Of a DNA stretch of 42,799 nucleotides, positions 28,451-35,931 are shown piece by piece. How positions within the stretch are numbered: position 1 is the first letter of the stretch; each line of letters starts with the position of its first letter. The stretch spans positions 1-42,799 of the forward strand of contig JAKBZR010000020.1 of the NCBI GenBank assembly GCA_021842405.1. The letters are read 5' to 3'. Under the pieces are notes generated by a model. It was not told the DNA's origin. It made no database searches and saw only the letters and a program-made list of their open reading frames with translations. A program made the translations under genes and the position numbers. This DNA is from a bacterium. Lineage in GTDB: Bacteria > Armatimonadota > Chthonomonadetes > Chthonomonadales > JAMCWF01.

Positions 28451-28556
28451 ATCTAAACCTTTACTAACTTTGCGCTCAGCTCCTCCATTGCATACAAGTA
28501 ATGCTAAACAGCCAAACTGGTAATTGGATCACCGAATCGGCTTATAGGGTGTTGGA

Positions 28557-29195
28557 TCAGGAGCTAACGCCCAGCAGCTCCTTAGCCCGTAATACGGCCG
28601 ATGAAGCATCCGACGCAAAGGCATCGGCCCCGATTTGATCGGCAAAGCGCTGGGTGATGGGCGCACCCCCGATCATCACCTTCACGGTGCCGCGTATCCC
28701 CTCATCGTTCAACTTTTCAATCACCTTCTTCATGCCCGGCATGGTGGTGGTTAAAAGCGCCGACATCGCTATCAGCTCCGGCTTGAACTCCTTAACCGAT
28801 TGAACGAACTTGTCCGGTGAAACATCAACGCCCAGATCGAGCACGTCAAACCCGCCGCCCTGCAACATCATCCGCACCAGATTCTTACCGATGTCGTGCA
28901 GGTCCCCCTCCACCGTGCCGATCACCGCCTTGCCGACATACTTCATTCCGGAGCTGACCAGCAGGGGCTTCAACAGCTCCATCGAGGCCGACATGGCGCG
29001 CGCGGAGACGAGCACATTGGGAATGTAGTATTCATTGTTGCGGAACTTCTCGCCCACCACATCCATACCCGGCACGAGCCCCCGATAGATAACCTCCGGA
29101 GGCGGAGTTCCATCAGCCAACGCCTTTTCCGTCAGATCAATCGCTTTCTGGCGATTGCCCACAATGATGGCTTGGCTTAGATCCTCTAATGACAT
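28557..29195 (-). CDS. mtaC: MtaC-like corrinoid protein
   Basis: Corrinoid carrier of 212 residues. Residues 1-85 form the helical cap (PGMDVVGEKFRNNEYYIPNVLVSARAM). Residues 86-212 form the B12-binding Rossmann domain with D98-L-H100-D-I-G (DxHxxG), His100 being the cobalt-ligating His. SALLTTTM and GGAPIT complete the cobamide loops. Typical size and domain order of MtaC/MtbC/MttC. The ATG at 29195 (MSLEDLSQ) is preferred to a start at 29240. It could serve MtaB or one of the UroD-like methyltransferases. It lies after an MtaA-like gene and before RACo. Confidence 0.92.
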   Translation of the reverse strand: MSLEDLSQAIIVGNRQKAIDLTEKALADGTPPPEVIYRGLVPGMDVVGEKFRNNEYYIPNVLVSARAMSASMELLKPLLVSSGMKYVGKAVIGTVEGDLHDIGKNLVRMMLQGGGFDVLDLGVDVSPDKFVQSVKEFKPELIAMSALLTTTMPGMKKVIEKLNDEGIRGTVKVMIGGAPITQRFADQIGADAFASDASSAVLRAKELLGVSS

Positions 29196-29294
29196 GAGCT
29201 TTCTCTCTTTCTCGATTAAGACCGATTTAACCGGTCTCACCAGTGATTTTTAAGTGAGATGATTCTCTCAGGTTGGAAGTAAATTGGTTGATTA

Positions 29295-30455
29295 TTACTT
29301 TTTCTTCCGTAGGGTCGGCTTACCGTACTCCTCGGCTGCCTCGACCATTGCGTCTAGAAATGTCCATGAAGTGTGCGGGCAAACGTTATACCCATCCTGA
29401 AGCACTATCCCTCCGTATGGAGCCAGCACCTCCATAATGTGGTGGCACTCCTTCTTGATCGCATCGGTTGGACCGTTGTAGAGCAGCATGGGATCGAGGT
29501 TGCCCCGCATTACCACGTTGCCCGCCACCCGATCGCAGTAGGCTTCCGGAGGATTTACGTAGCCATACCCATCCAGTGACGTGATTTTCAGATCATCCAT
29601 CAGCACGTCCAACACGTGGATATTCTTGCCGCAAAGGTGCATCCCCCGCGCCCCCTGCCCGACCGGTGCAAAGGTATCGTATAACCGCTTGGTATGGGGA
29701 GCGATATGCTGCCGATACTGATTCTGGCTGAGCATTGGAACCGGATCATCGGAAAGTCCGAAGCCGCCGATCAACGGCCTACCAGAGATTTGCCGGTACT
29801 GTTTTTCGGTGTCAATCATCGCATCGGTAATTCGAGTCATGAACTGGTTCATCTCGTGGGGTGCCTCGATCAGCCAAGCCAGAAAATTTTCTCCGGCCAT
29901 ATCGAGCGCGCACATATAGGGTGAATCGCCGTTAACCCCCAAGCCGACCCCGATCTCAACCGGCTCTCCATTGAAGGTTACTTCAAACTCATCGCGTAGC
30001 TCCCGCATCACTTGATACCAATCCAAGCGCTTGCCCCATAGCCCCGCCATCGGCTCCGGCCGCCAAGCGACCGCCTCGTCAATTGTCCTGAGAAACGATT
30101 TTGCCCTCGGTGGATCGTTATCCGACCAGATGATTTCGCATCCGCACCCTGAGGCGTTGGTTACATTTTGAAAATCGGGCCAGACACCGACCCCCGGCCA
30201 GGCGACCCGATCGTCGCTAGTCCGTTCTAGGATGAGCTGGGCGTTGCGAAGCTGATGCTCCATCTGCACACGCGGGTTGGAAAAGTACTCGCTCCAGCTT
30301 ATGCCCCGCTCCGCCAGTGGAAATCGAGTGTCAAATCCGAATACCACCGGCACCCGGTCCACGTATTCGAACCGTTCCACCGCCTCCAATCGGGCCCGAT
30401 TCTGAAGCATTCGATCTTTCGGATAACGCAGGTCAATGCGCGTCTTCGCAGTCAT
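29295..30455 (-). CDS. MtaA-like UroD-superfamily methyltransferase with complete Zn motif
   Basis: Protein of 386 residues with a UroD-type barrel. The Zn site of MtaA/MtbA-type enzymes appears complete: His273-x-Cys275 in GMHLCGKN and Cys359 in DGYNVCPHT. Such enzymes move the methyl group between a corrinoid protein and a thiol or other acceptor. The sequence is distant from the fused MtaA-like protein upstream, so it is probably not a redundant copy but may have a different donor or acceptor. GGAGG lies only 2 bases from the ATG at 30455, so a start at a later codon (for example MLQNRARLEA at 30410) is possible. It lies between the fusion gene and mtaC. Confidence 0.84.
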   Translation of the reverse strand: MTAKTRIDLRYPKDRMLQNRARLEAVERFEYVDRVPVVFGFDTRFPLAERGISWSEYFSNPRVQMEHQLRNAQLILERTSDDRVAWPGVGVWPDFQNVTNASGCGCEIIWSDNDPPRAKSFLRTIDEAVAWRPEPMAGLWGKRLDWYQVMRELRDEFEVTFNGEPVEIGVGLGVNGDSPYMCALDMAGENFLAWLIEAPHEMNQFMTRITDAMIDTEKQYRQISGRPLIGGFGLSDDPVPMLSQNQYRQHIAPHTKRLYDTFAPVGQGARGMHLCGKNIHVLDVLMDDLKITSLDGYGYVNPPEAYCDRVAGNVVMRGNLDPMLLYNGPTDAIKKECHHIMEVLAPYGGIVLQDGYNVCPHTSWTFLDAMVEAAEEYGKPTLRKKK

Positions 30456-30510
30456 AACCTCCAGCTTTCTTTGAAACGGCTATCCATTCAATGCTGAGAT
30501 TTTCTCTGGC

Positions 30511-32331
30511 TCAATGGGCAAAAGCGCTCCTGATTTCACGCCAACTGGTACCCGTCGCGGCAGCGGCCGCGATGGCGGGAGCGCGGCTGGCTTTACCGCC
30601 GTGTATACCCAAATCGAAGGAGTTGCAGAACTCTTGCGTCACCGCCCCGCCGCCGCATGCGAACGGTACCTCGATACCGGCCTGCTTGAGCTTGGCGGCA
30701 ACCCGCGGAAAAGCGGACATGGTGGTGGTCATCAATGCGCTGCCGATCAGCAGCATGGGACTATACTGGCGTACCGCTTCCACCACCCGCTCATCGGGGA
30801 CATCAATTCCCAGATCAATGATCTCATATCCATTCGCTGAGAGCAAGGAGCGAACGATGTTTTTACCGATGGAATGGATATCGCCCTGTGCCACGAACAT
30901 CACCACCGTCCCCTTTCGCTGAAGCGCTTTGCCCATCTTCTTTTCACAGAGAACAACGCCCGCCTCCATCGCATCCGCCGCTCGAATTACTTGCGGCAAA
31001 AAGTAGCGTCCGCTGTCCCAGAGCTGGCTTACGTGGGTGATGCCGGCAACCAACCCCTCATCCACCACTTGCAACGGCGTGTGTTTTTCTAAGGCAACGG
31101 TAACCGCTAATTGGGTACGGGACTGATCCCCCACTGTGACCGCTCCGATAACTTCTTGCAGCTCAGCCGACTTCAATTCCGATGGAGCTTCCGCTTTTGC
31201 CGATGTCGGAGCCTCGCTCCCCGGCATAATCGGCCGGCGCGATAAGGCATTGTATCGGACAAACAGCGGGCTATCCGATTTCGTGATGCCGGCCGGCCGG
31301 CTCATAACAAATTGATCTCGACGCTCGACCGCTCTCGCCCCCTCAATCATCGCCCTAACGTTGGCGATGGGAGTTTCGGGCGCGATACCGCATCCCGGCG
31401 CCACCACCTCGAAGCCGGCTTCCACCGCGTCAGCCGCCTCTTGCCGTACCCGTTCGACCGGCCCGTAAAGCAGTGCGCCGGTGGGTGACAGCGGCCCGAT
31501 CAGCGCCGTCTTGCCACGGGTGGCATCACGAGCGACCCTGGAGTTGGTTCTTGCATCAATGCTGAGCGCTGATGCGCCGGTAACCGCCATATCGGCGATG
31601 ATTCCGGCCACATCGCCGCAGATATGCAATATTGATGGAACCGATATGCCGGCGAACAGCCGTTTCTCATACTCCAACACAATTTCCCGGTAGGCATCCG
31701 GTGAGATCATATCTGGGCTGGCAAGCATATCCTCAACGCAGATAGCATCGGCGCCCGCCTCGATTAATTTCTGCACCAGGATTCCGGCCGCTTCAACTGA
31801 CATCTCTAGTAAAGGCGCCAGTTGACTGGTGTCTTCCAACGTAGCCAACAGCACCTCGGAGGTCCCAACCAACGCGCCAGTCAGCGAAAAGGGCCCCACC
31901 ACCCCGCCGATCACCAGTGCATCCCGTCCCACATCCGCTTTTAATCGGACCAGCGCCTCAACCGTCCTATTAAGGGCCGGATGATTTGCAAATTCGGTCG
32001 GCAACTTCACCGCTGATCCAATTTTGTAAGGGTGACTGGAAACTTGCGGTAAAGCCGCTTTTCCCCCGTAATCAATGCGACAACCCAACGCCTCCGCTTC
32101 GGCCGTCTGCCCGAACGGCACCCGTGCCATATCGAGACCCAACAGGTGTACCGCTCCGGCCGCCAATTTAGCCATTGCAGCGGCATCCAGGTGGGCTTCG
32201 GGAAAAGCAACACCCAGTTTAACCATCTGCTCGACGGTGGCGGTCTGGTTCACCGCTCCGACGCATACTGTATCGGTCTTTCCTTGAAAGAGCGCAGCCA
32301 GCGCTCGATTTCGACTATTCATTACCGCCAT
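30511..32331 (-). CDS. MtaA-like methyltransferase fused to a corrinoid-binding domain
   Basis: Two-enzyme fusion of 606 residues. Residues 1-340 closely follow methylcobamide:CoM methyltransferase MtaA/MtbA, with Zn ligands His236, Cys238 (LHICGD) and Cys314 (APGCGIAPETP). A linker rich in Ala, Ser and Pro (about 365-390) leads to an MtaC-type domain: helical cap 391-465 and Rossmann part 475-600 with D484-I-H486-S-I-G (DxHxxG). The methyl carrier and the methyl acceptor enzyme are thus in one chain. Fused methyltransferase/corrinoid proteins are known from methyl-sulfide metabolism in Methanosarcina (Mts proteins), with the corrinoid part at the other end as I recall it. It begins 38 bases after mtaB. 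In a bacterium the acceptor is more likely tetrahydrofolate than CoM. Confidence 0.92.
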   Translation of the reverse strand: MAVMNSRNRALAALFQGKTDTVCVGAVNQTATVEQMVKLGVAFPEAHLDAAAMAKLAAGAVHLLGLDMARVPFGQTAEAEALGCRIDYGGKAALPQVSSHPYKIGSAVKLPTEFANHPALNRTVEALVRLKADVGRDALVIGGVVGPFSLTGALVGTSEVLLATLEDTSQLAPLLEMSVEAAGILVQKLIEAGADAICVEDMLASPDMISPDAYREIVLEYEKRLFAGISVPSILHICGDVAGIIADMAVTGASALSIDARTNSRVARDATRGKTALIGPLSPTGALLYGPVERVRQEAADAVEAGFEVVAPGCGIAPETPIANVRAMIEGARAVERRDQFVMSRPAGITKSDSPLFVRYNALSRRPIMPGSEAPTSAKAEAPSELKSAELQEVIGAVTVGDQSRTQLAVTVALEKHTPLQVVDEGLVAGITHVSQLWDSGRYFLPQVIRAADAMEAGVVLCEKKMGKALQRKGTVVMFVAQGDIHSIGKNIVRSLLSANGYEIIDLGIDVPDERVVEAVRQYSPMLLIGSALMTTTMSAFPRVAAKLKQAGIEVPFACGGGAVTQEFCNSFDLGIHGGKASRAPAIAAAAATGTSWREIRSAFAH

Positions 32332-32369
32332 CCAGCTTTTATCCTTCCGAACAAGGAAGTTGATTTAAA

Positions 32370-33752
32370 TTAATTGATACCGTAGTTTTTCGCACGAAAC
32401 TCGGGAACCGATTGCGAATAAATTTGAACGCACTCCTGGATGAACCGCTCCTCATCATCCGGCAGCTCATCCAAAGCCTTGCGACAGCTCTCAAGCGCCT
32501 CGCGCTCATTTTCTGATAGGGGAAGCTCACCGGAGCGATCGCTGCTTGCAATAATCTCGGCCGCTCGCTGCATGGCCCGCACGGTCCGATTGTAATACCC
32601 CTTTTCCTTGACGATTACACCGGCGATATCCATCGCCACGTCGGGAGAAAGCACCAGCGCTTGCGGGTCCCGATTCCGATCGGAGGTGATGAGCACATCC
32701 CGCATCGTGTCCGCACAGCCCATCTGGAGGGAAGCATTCATTTGGGCACAATCGTAAGCCAGCATCTCGGCGAAAACCTGTGGGGTGGTTCCTCCAAACA
32801 TTTCACCGTACTCCACCGCTTCGTTGCTCCATAAGTCACAAACCGCCGCGCTTAAATTGCCCATCAGGTCGGAATGGGCGCAGGCTGAGGTTTTGCCCTC
32901 CATCGAGATCGGTTTGCCGGTGATCGCTTTCAGAATGACTCCCTCATAGCCGCAATCCTTATCCGGTCCGGTTGCTCCCGCTTCAAAGGCAACCAACGAT
33001 CGCACCGCCCCGGCTGGCCGAACCAGCGCGGCGAACGTGTGAGGAAGTTGGGTTTCCATCAAACCGCCTGCCATGAACATGGCGGTATTGGAGTGAGCGC
33101 AGTCCGTGTCGCCGCCCGGTAATACACCGTACTCTTTCGCAATGGAGACGATGTCGGACCAAAGGTGTGCCATGTCCAAACTACCCAGGACACCGACCGC
33201 GAAAACCACTCCCCGAATATCCTGGCGCGTGACCGCATAATTGAAAACCTCTTTTCCACCGATCGATTCGATACTGAGGATGTCGGCGCCGGCCTCGGCG
33301 GATGCTTTCATTCCGTTCAAGATTTTCTTGTATTCGGGCGAATCCCAAAGGCCATTCTCCGGTTTGCGGATATCGGCGATCGTTGCCCTCAATGCCCCCT
33401 TGAGTCCGTAACGATCGTAATACTCCTTCAAGAGCCATTTCGTGAGGTGGGCGATCTCTCTGCCCCACTCCACCTGATCCGTCAACTGAAAGACATGCTC
33501 CAGCTCCATCACGATCGCCGGCGCTCCGATCCCCACAATCCGATCGAGCGCGTCCCGCGTGATGCGCTGGTACTCCTCCACCAGCGTGTTTAAATCTTTT
33601 TCGCGGCCCGGTCGCGGGGCATATTTTAATTCAGGAATAACGGCGCCGGCGCCGATCTCGACGTCGAAACCGGCCTTAACCGGGTGAAGCGAGCGGCCGA
33701 ACACCATATCCTGCCATCTCGAGTATTCGCAACTTTCAAATGGTTTTATCAT
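32370..33752 (-). CDS. mtaB: methanol:corrinoid methyltransferase MtaB
   Basis: Methanol-specific methyltransferase of 460 residues, the same length as the Methanosarcina barkeri enzyme. Shared landmarks are DMVFGRSLHPVKAGFDVEIG, GAGAVIPELKYAPRP, SIGGKEVFNYAVTRQDI and CGYEGVILKAITGKPISMEGK. The three Zn ligands are present at Glu162, Cys218 (GGDTDCAHS) and Cys267 (GPDKDCGYE), each two positions before Glu164, Cys220 and Cys269 of the M. barkeri protein. It therefore should activate methanol and methylate a corrinoid protein. The start overlaps the previous stop as ATGA. Methanol methyltransferases also occur in acetogenic bacteria, so bacterial MtaB alone is not new. Confidence 0.95.
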   Translation of the reverse strand: MIKPFESCEYSRWQDMVFGRSLHPVKAGFDVEIGAGAVIPELKYAPRPGREKDLNTLVEEYQRITRDALDRIVGIGAPAIVMELEHVFQLTDQVEWGREIAHLTKWLLKEYYDRYGLKGALRATIADIRKPENGLWDSPEYKKILNGMKASAEAGADILSIESIGGKEVFNYAVTRQDIRGVVFAVGVLGSLDMAHLWSDIVSIAKEYGVLPGGDTDCAHSNTAMFMAGGLMETQLPHTFAALVRPAGAVRSLVAFEAGATGPDKDCGYEGVILKAITGKPISMEGKTSACAHSDLMGNLSAAVCDLWSNEAVEYGEMFGGTTPQVFAEMLAYDCAQMNASLQMGCADTMRDVLITSDRNRDPQALVLSPDVAMDIAGVIVKEKGYYNRTVRAMQRAAEIIASSDRSGELPLSENEREALESCRKALDELPDDEERFIQECVQIYSQSVPEFRAKNYGIN

Positions 33753-34870
33753 GAATTTATCGCCTCTGAGTGAGCTGGCGGCCGCGGTATGCCGAACAAA
33801 TCGCGCTTGTAATCGAGATAGTACAGGTAATTTTCATACGTCACATCCGGCGGAACCCGATGATCCACATGCGGGATGTACCCGCCCTGATCGGCCAGTG
33901 GCTTCAGGTAGCTTAGCTCCTTTCGAATCTCTGCTTTGCCGGCAATGAGTGCGACTTTATCCACGCCACCAAGCAGAATAACATCCTTGCCGAATTTGTC
34001 CCGCAAACGGTAGGGATCGCTGTGAGAGGCGCGCTCGATGGGGAACATTCCTCGCACACCGGCCTGAATCCAAAGCGGCGCCAACTGATTGATGTCGCCG
34101 TCGCAATCCACGTAGACGATATCCACACCGTGTTGCTTTAAAAAGTCGGTGATCCGCTTGTATCGGGGAACCAGTATTCGCTCAAAGGAGGCCGGCGAGA
34201 TAAGCGGACCACCGTTAAACGCCATATCCTCCCAGAAATCGGCGAAGTCATACTGAACTCCAACCACCACCTTTTCCAAAACTCTCATAATAAGATTGCA
34301 AAGATGTTCAACCATATCTTCCATCAGATCCGGCTCTTCAACCGTGCAGATGGCGGCCCCTTCCAACCCCATCCAGTCTCGAATTCGGCCCCACAGGCTT
34401 CCCACGTGAATGCCCAGCGGATAGGTTCGATTCTCCCACTGCTTGGTGATCTCCGTCCAGTTGGAAGGAAAACGGCCCGGCGTCTCCGGATCGAGACGCC
34501 TTTTAAACTCCTCCCAGGAAGCGCGATCCTTAAGCGTATGGTCAATGAAATGAGGGATCGAGGTGAGTTGGCTGCCGTATTTAAAGATCATGCATTTGAC
34601 GCCGTTGCCGTCTATGATGATTTGATGGCGGTCGTCCTCCTCCACCACTTTGGTCTCAAAACCGGGGGCTAGGTCAAAATTTACCGGAGCCCATCGCCGC
34701 TCCGCAAACCCGAAAAAGATATCTGCCTCCGGGTTGTTTCGAACCGTTTTCGGCAAGCCCTGATCGTGCCAGGCCACGATGGTTTCATCCCAGTAACCGA
34801 ACTCTTCATCAGGAATGCGGTCTACCGGCTGGAAATGAAGACAGTTTACCCATCTTTCTCGATGGTTCAT
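33749..34870 (-). CDS. UroD-superfamily protein lacking the MtaA zinc ligands
   Basis: Protein of 373 residues with a UroD-type barrel (MNHRERWVNCLHFQPVDRIP at the start, DWMGLEGAAICTVEEPDLMEDM in the middle). Where MtaA has His-x-Cys-Gly, it reads Y253-V-D-C256-D-G, so the His is lost. It carries HVDHRVPPDVTYENYLYYLDYKRDL at the C-terminus, the same signature as the UroD-like protein at 25471-26550. It may be a methyltransferase with another mechanism or a different substrate. AAGGAG lies before the ATG. Its stop overlaps the mtaB start as ATGA, so it is cotranslated with the methanol enzyme. A dispersed repeat lies directly upstream. Confidence 0.85.
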   Translation of the reverse strand: MNHRERWVNCLHFQPVDRIPDEEFGYWDETIVAWHDQGLPKTVRNNPEADIFFGFAERRWAPVNFDLAPGFETKVVEEDDRHQIIIDGNGVKCMIFKYGSQLTSIPHFIDHTLKDRASWEEFKRRLDPETPGRFPSNWTEITKQWENRTYPLGIHVGSLWGRIRDWMGLEGAAICTVEEPDLMEDMVEHLCNLIMRVLEKVVVGVQYDFADFWEDMAFNGGPLISPASFERILVPRYKRITDFLKQHGVDIVYVDCDGDINQLAPLWIQAGVRGMFPIERASHSDPYRLRDKFGKDVILLGGVDKVALIAGKAEIRKELSYLKPLADQGGYIPHVDHRVPPDVTYENYLYYLDYKRDLFGIPRPPAHSEAINS

Positions 34871-34891
34871 CGGCGTGGTCTCCTTAGTAAC

Positions 34892-35087
34892 AGTTCAGTT
34901 TTGCGGGAATGATTTTCGTTCGACCCCACCCCAGCCCTCCCCGCAAGCGGGGAGGGAGAGGGAGGTTTAGCGGCGGTGCTTTTATCTTGCCCCCCAGTCC
35001 CTCTTAATCCCCTCCCCCGTTTACGGAGGAGGGTTAGGGTGGGGGTGCATCCAATATGGTCGTAAATGATTCCCACAGAACTGAACT
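34892..35087 (-). repeat. complete ~196-bp MITE-like element, copy C, inside the operon
   Basis: Starts AGTTCAGTTTTGCGGGAATG and ends CCCACAGAACTGAACT, with the two internal hairpins (CCCTCCCCGCAAGCGGGGAG type and CCCTCCCCCGT type, the latter with one mismatch). It is placed between the UroD-like gene (start 34870) and the DUF1638 gene (stop 35098), inside the minus-strand methyl-transfer run. Same orientation as the 25237 copy. Confidence 0.92.
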
Positions 35088-35097
35088 CATTCTCTCC

Positions 35098-35904
35098 TTA
35101 GTGGTCGAATCCGTTTTCAATGATTTGGGGCCGGGGATCGCTCAGTTCATTGACCGGTTCGATCACCCTTTCATCATAGGTTGGCCGGATGGTCATACCG
35201 GGCTGTACGATGATAAAATCATCGCTTTCCCAATCACCATCAATCCAACTTCTCAGCATACAGAGGCTGGCCGGTATCTCTTCATAAGCCCAGCCGTTTT
35301 GCTGGCAAGTCTTCTGCACTTGCCGATCCATTTTCAGGTGATCGAGGAAGTCGTGGCGGATAAAAGAGCCTCGGGCGTACTTTTGACGCCACTGCATGCC
35401 AAGCTCCATCAAATAACGCGCGTTCTCTTCACCATATCGCTCAATCAAGCTATCAAGGTCTTCTCCAAGCAGCTCGCCGACCTCGTTCTGTTGGATATCA
35501 CGCCCAACCCGCCGCGGACCTTCCATCCAGCCGGTGCTATAGTAGTAACTTCCAGGCCGTTTCATAAAGTGATCCAGATACCGTTCGCGTGACCCGATGA
35601 GAAAGGTGAGGCAGTCATGGGCGCGCGGAATAACCAGCTTGGTGTCACGTGCGGTTACCCCATCCAGTAGCCGATTGCAGAGACCGTATCCCAATAGAAT
35701 AGCGTCGAATTGACTGGTAGGGGTGGCATCAATCCGTTGCTGAATTTCAGCCGCGCCGTTCATCGGTTTCTCGTGATGCGCCTGGGAGAGAAACTCAAGG
35801 CAGATCGTGTTGCGGGAGGTGGCAACCACCGCGCAAATCTCACGGGTTGCCACCTCGCACGCGATGACCTTTAACATTAAGGGAGGGGGTTCATCATTTA
35901 TCAT
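35098..35904 (-). CDS. DUF1638 family protein
   Basis: Protein of 268 residues of the DUF1638 family, recognised by LMLKVIACEVATREI at the start, ILLGYGLCNRLL, and the conserved IPRAHDCLTFLIGSRERYLDHF. The biochemical role is not established. Members often sit beside corrinoid methyltransferase or RACo genes, and this one does too. Three conserved Cys (in ACEV, GLCNR and HDCLTF) could bind a metal or cofactor. That is inference. A GGAAG precedes the ATG, which lies 27 bases after the alpha/beta oxidoreductase stop. Confidence 0.85.
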   Translation of the reverse strand: MINDEPPPLMLKVIACEVATREICAVVATSRNTICLEFLSQAHHEKPMNGAAEIQQRIDATPTSQFDAILLGYGLCNRLLDGVTARDTKLVIPRAHDCLTFLIGSRERYLDHFMKRPGSYYYSTGWMEGPRRVGRDIQQNEVGELLGEDLDSLIERYGEENARYLMELGMQWRQKYARGSFIRHDFLDHLKMDRQVQKTCQQNGWAYEEIPASLCMLRSWIDGDWESDDFIIVQPGMTIRPTYDERVIEPVNELSDPRPQIIENGFDH

Positions 35905-35931
35905 TTTCTTCCGTACACTCTCCTGAATGAT

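Noticed and set aside
25471-34870. UroD-like genes as heme-pathway uroporphyrinogen decarboxylases
   Set aside because: They sit with MtaB, corrinoid proteins and RACo, and two carry MtaA-type Zn ligands. No other heme genes are near.
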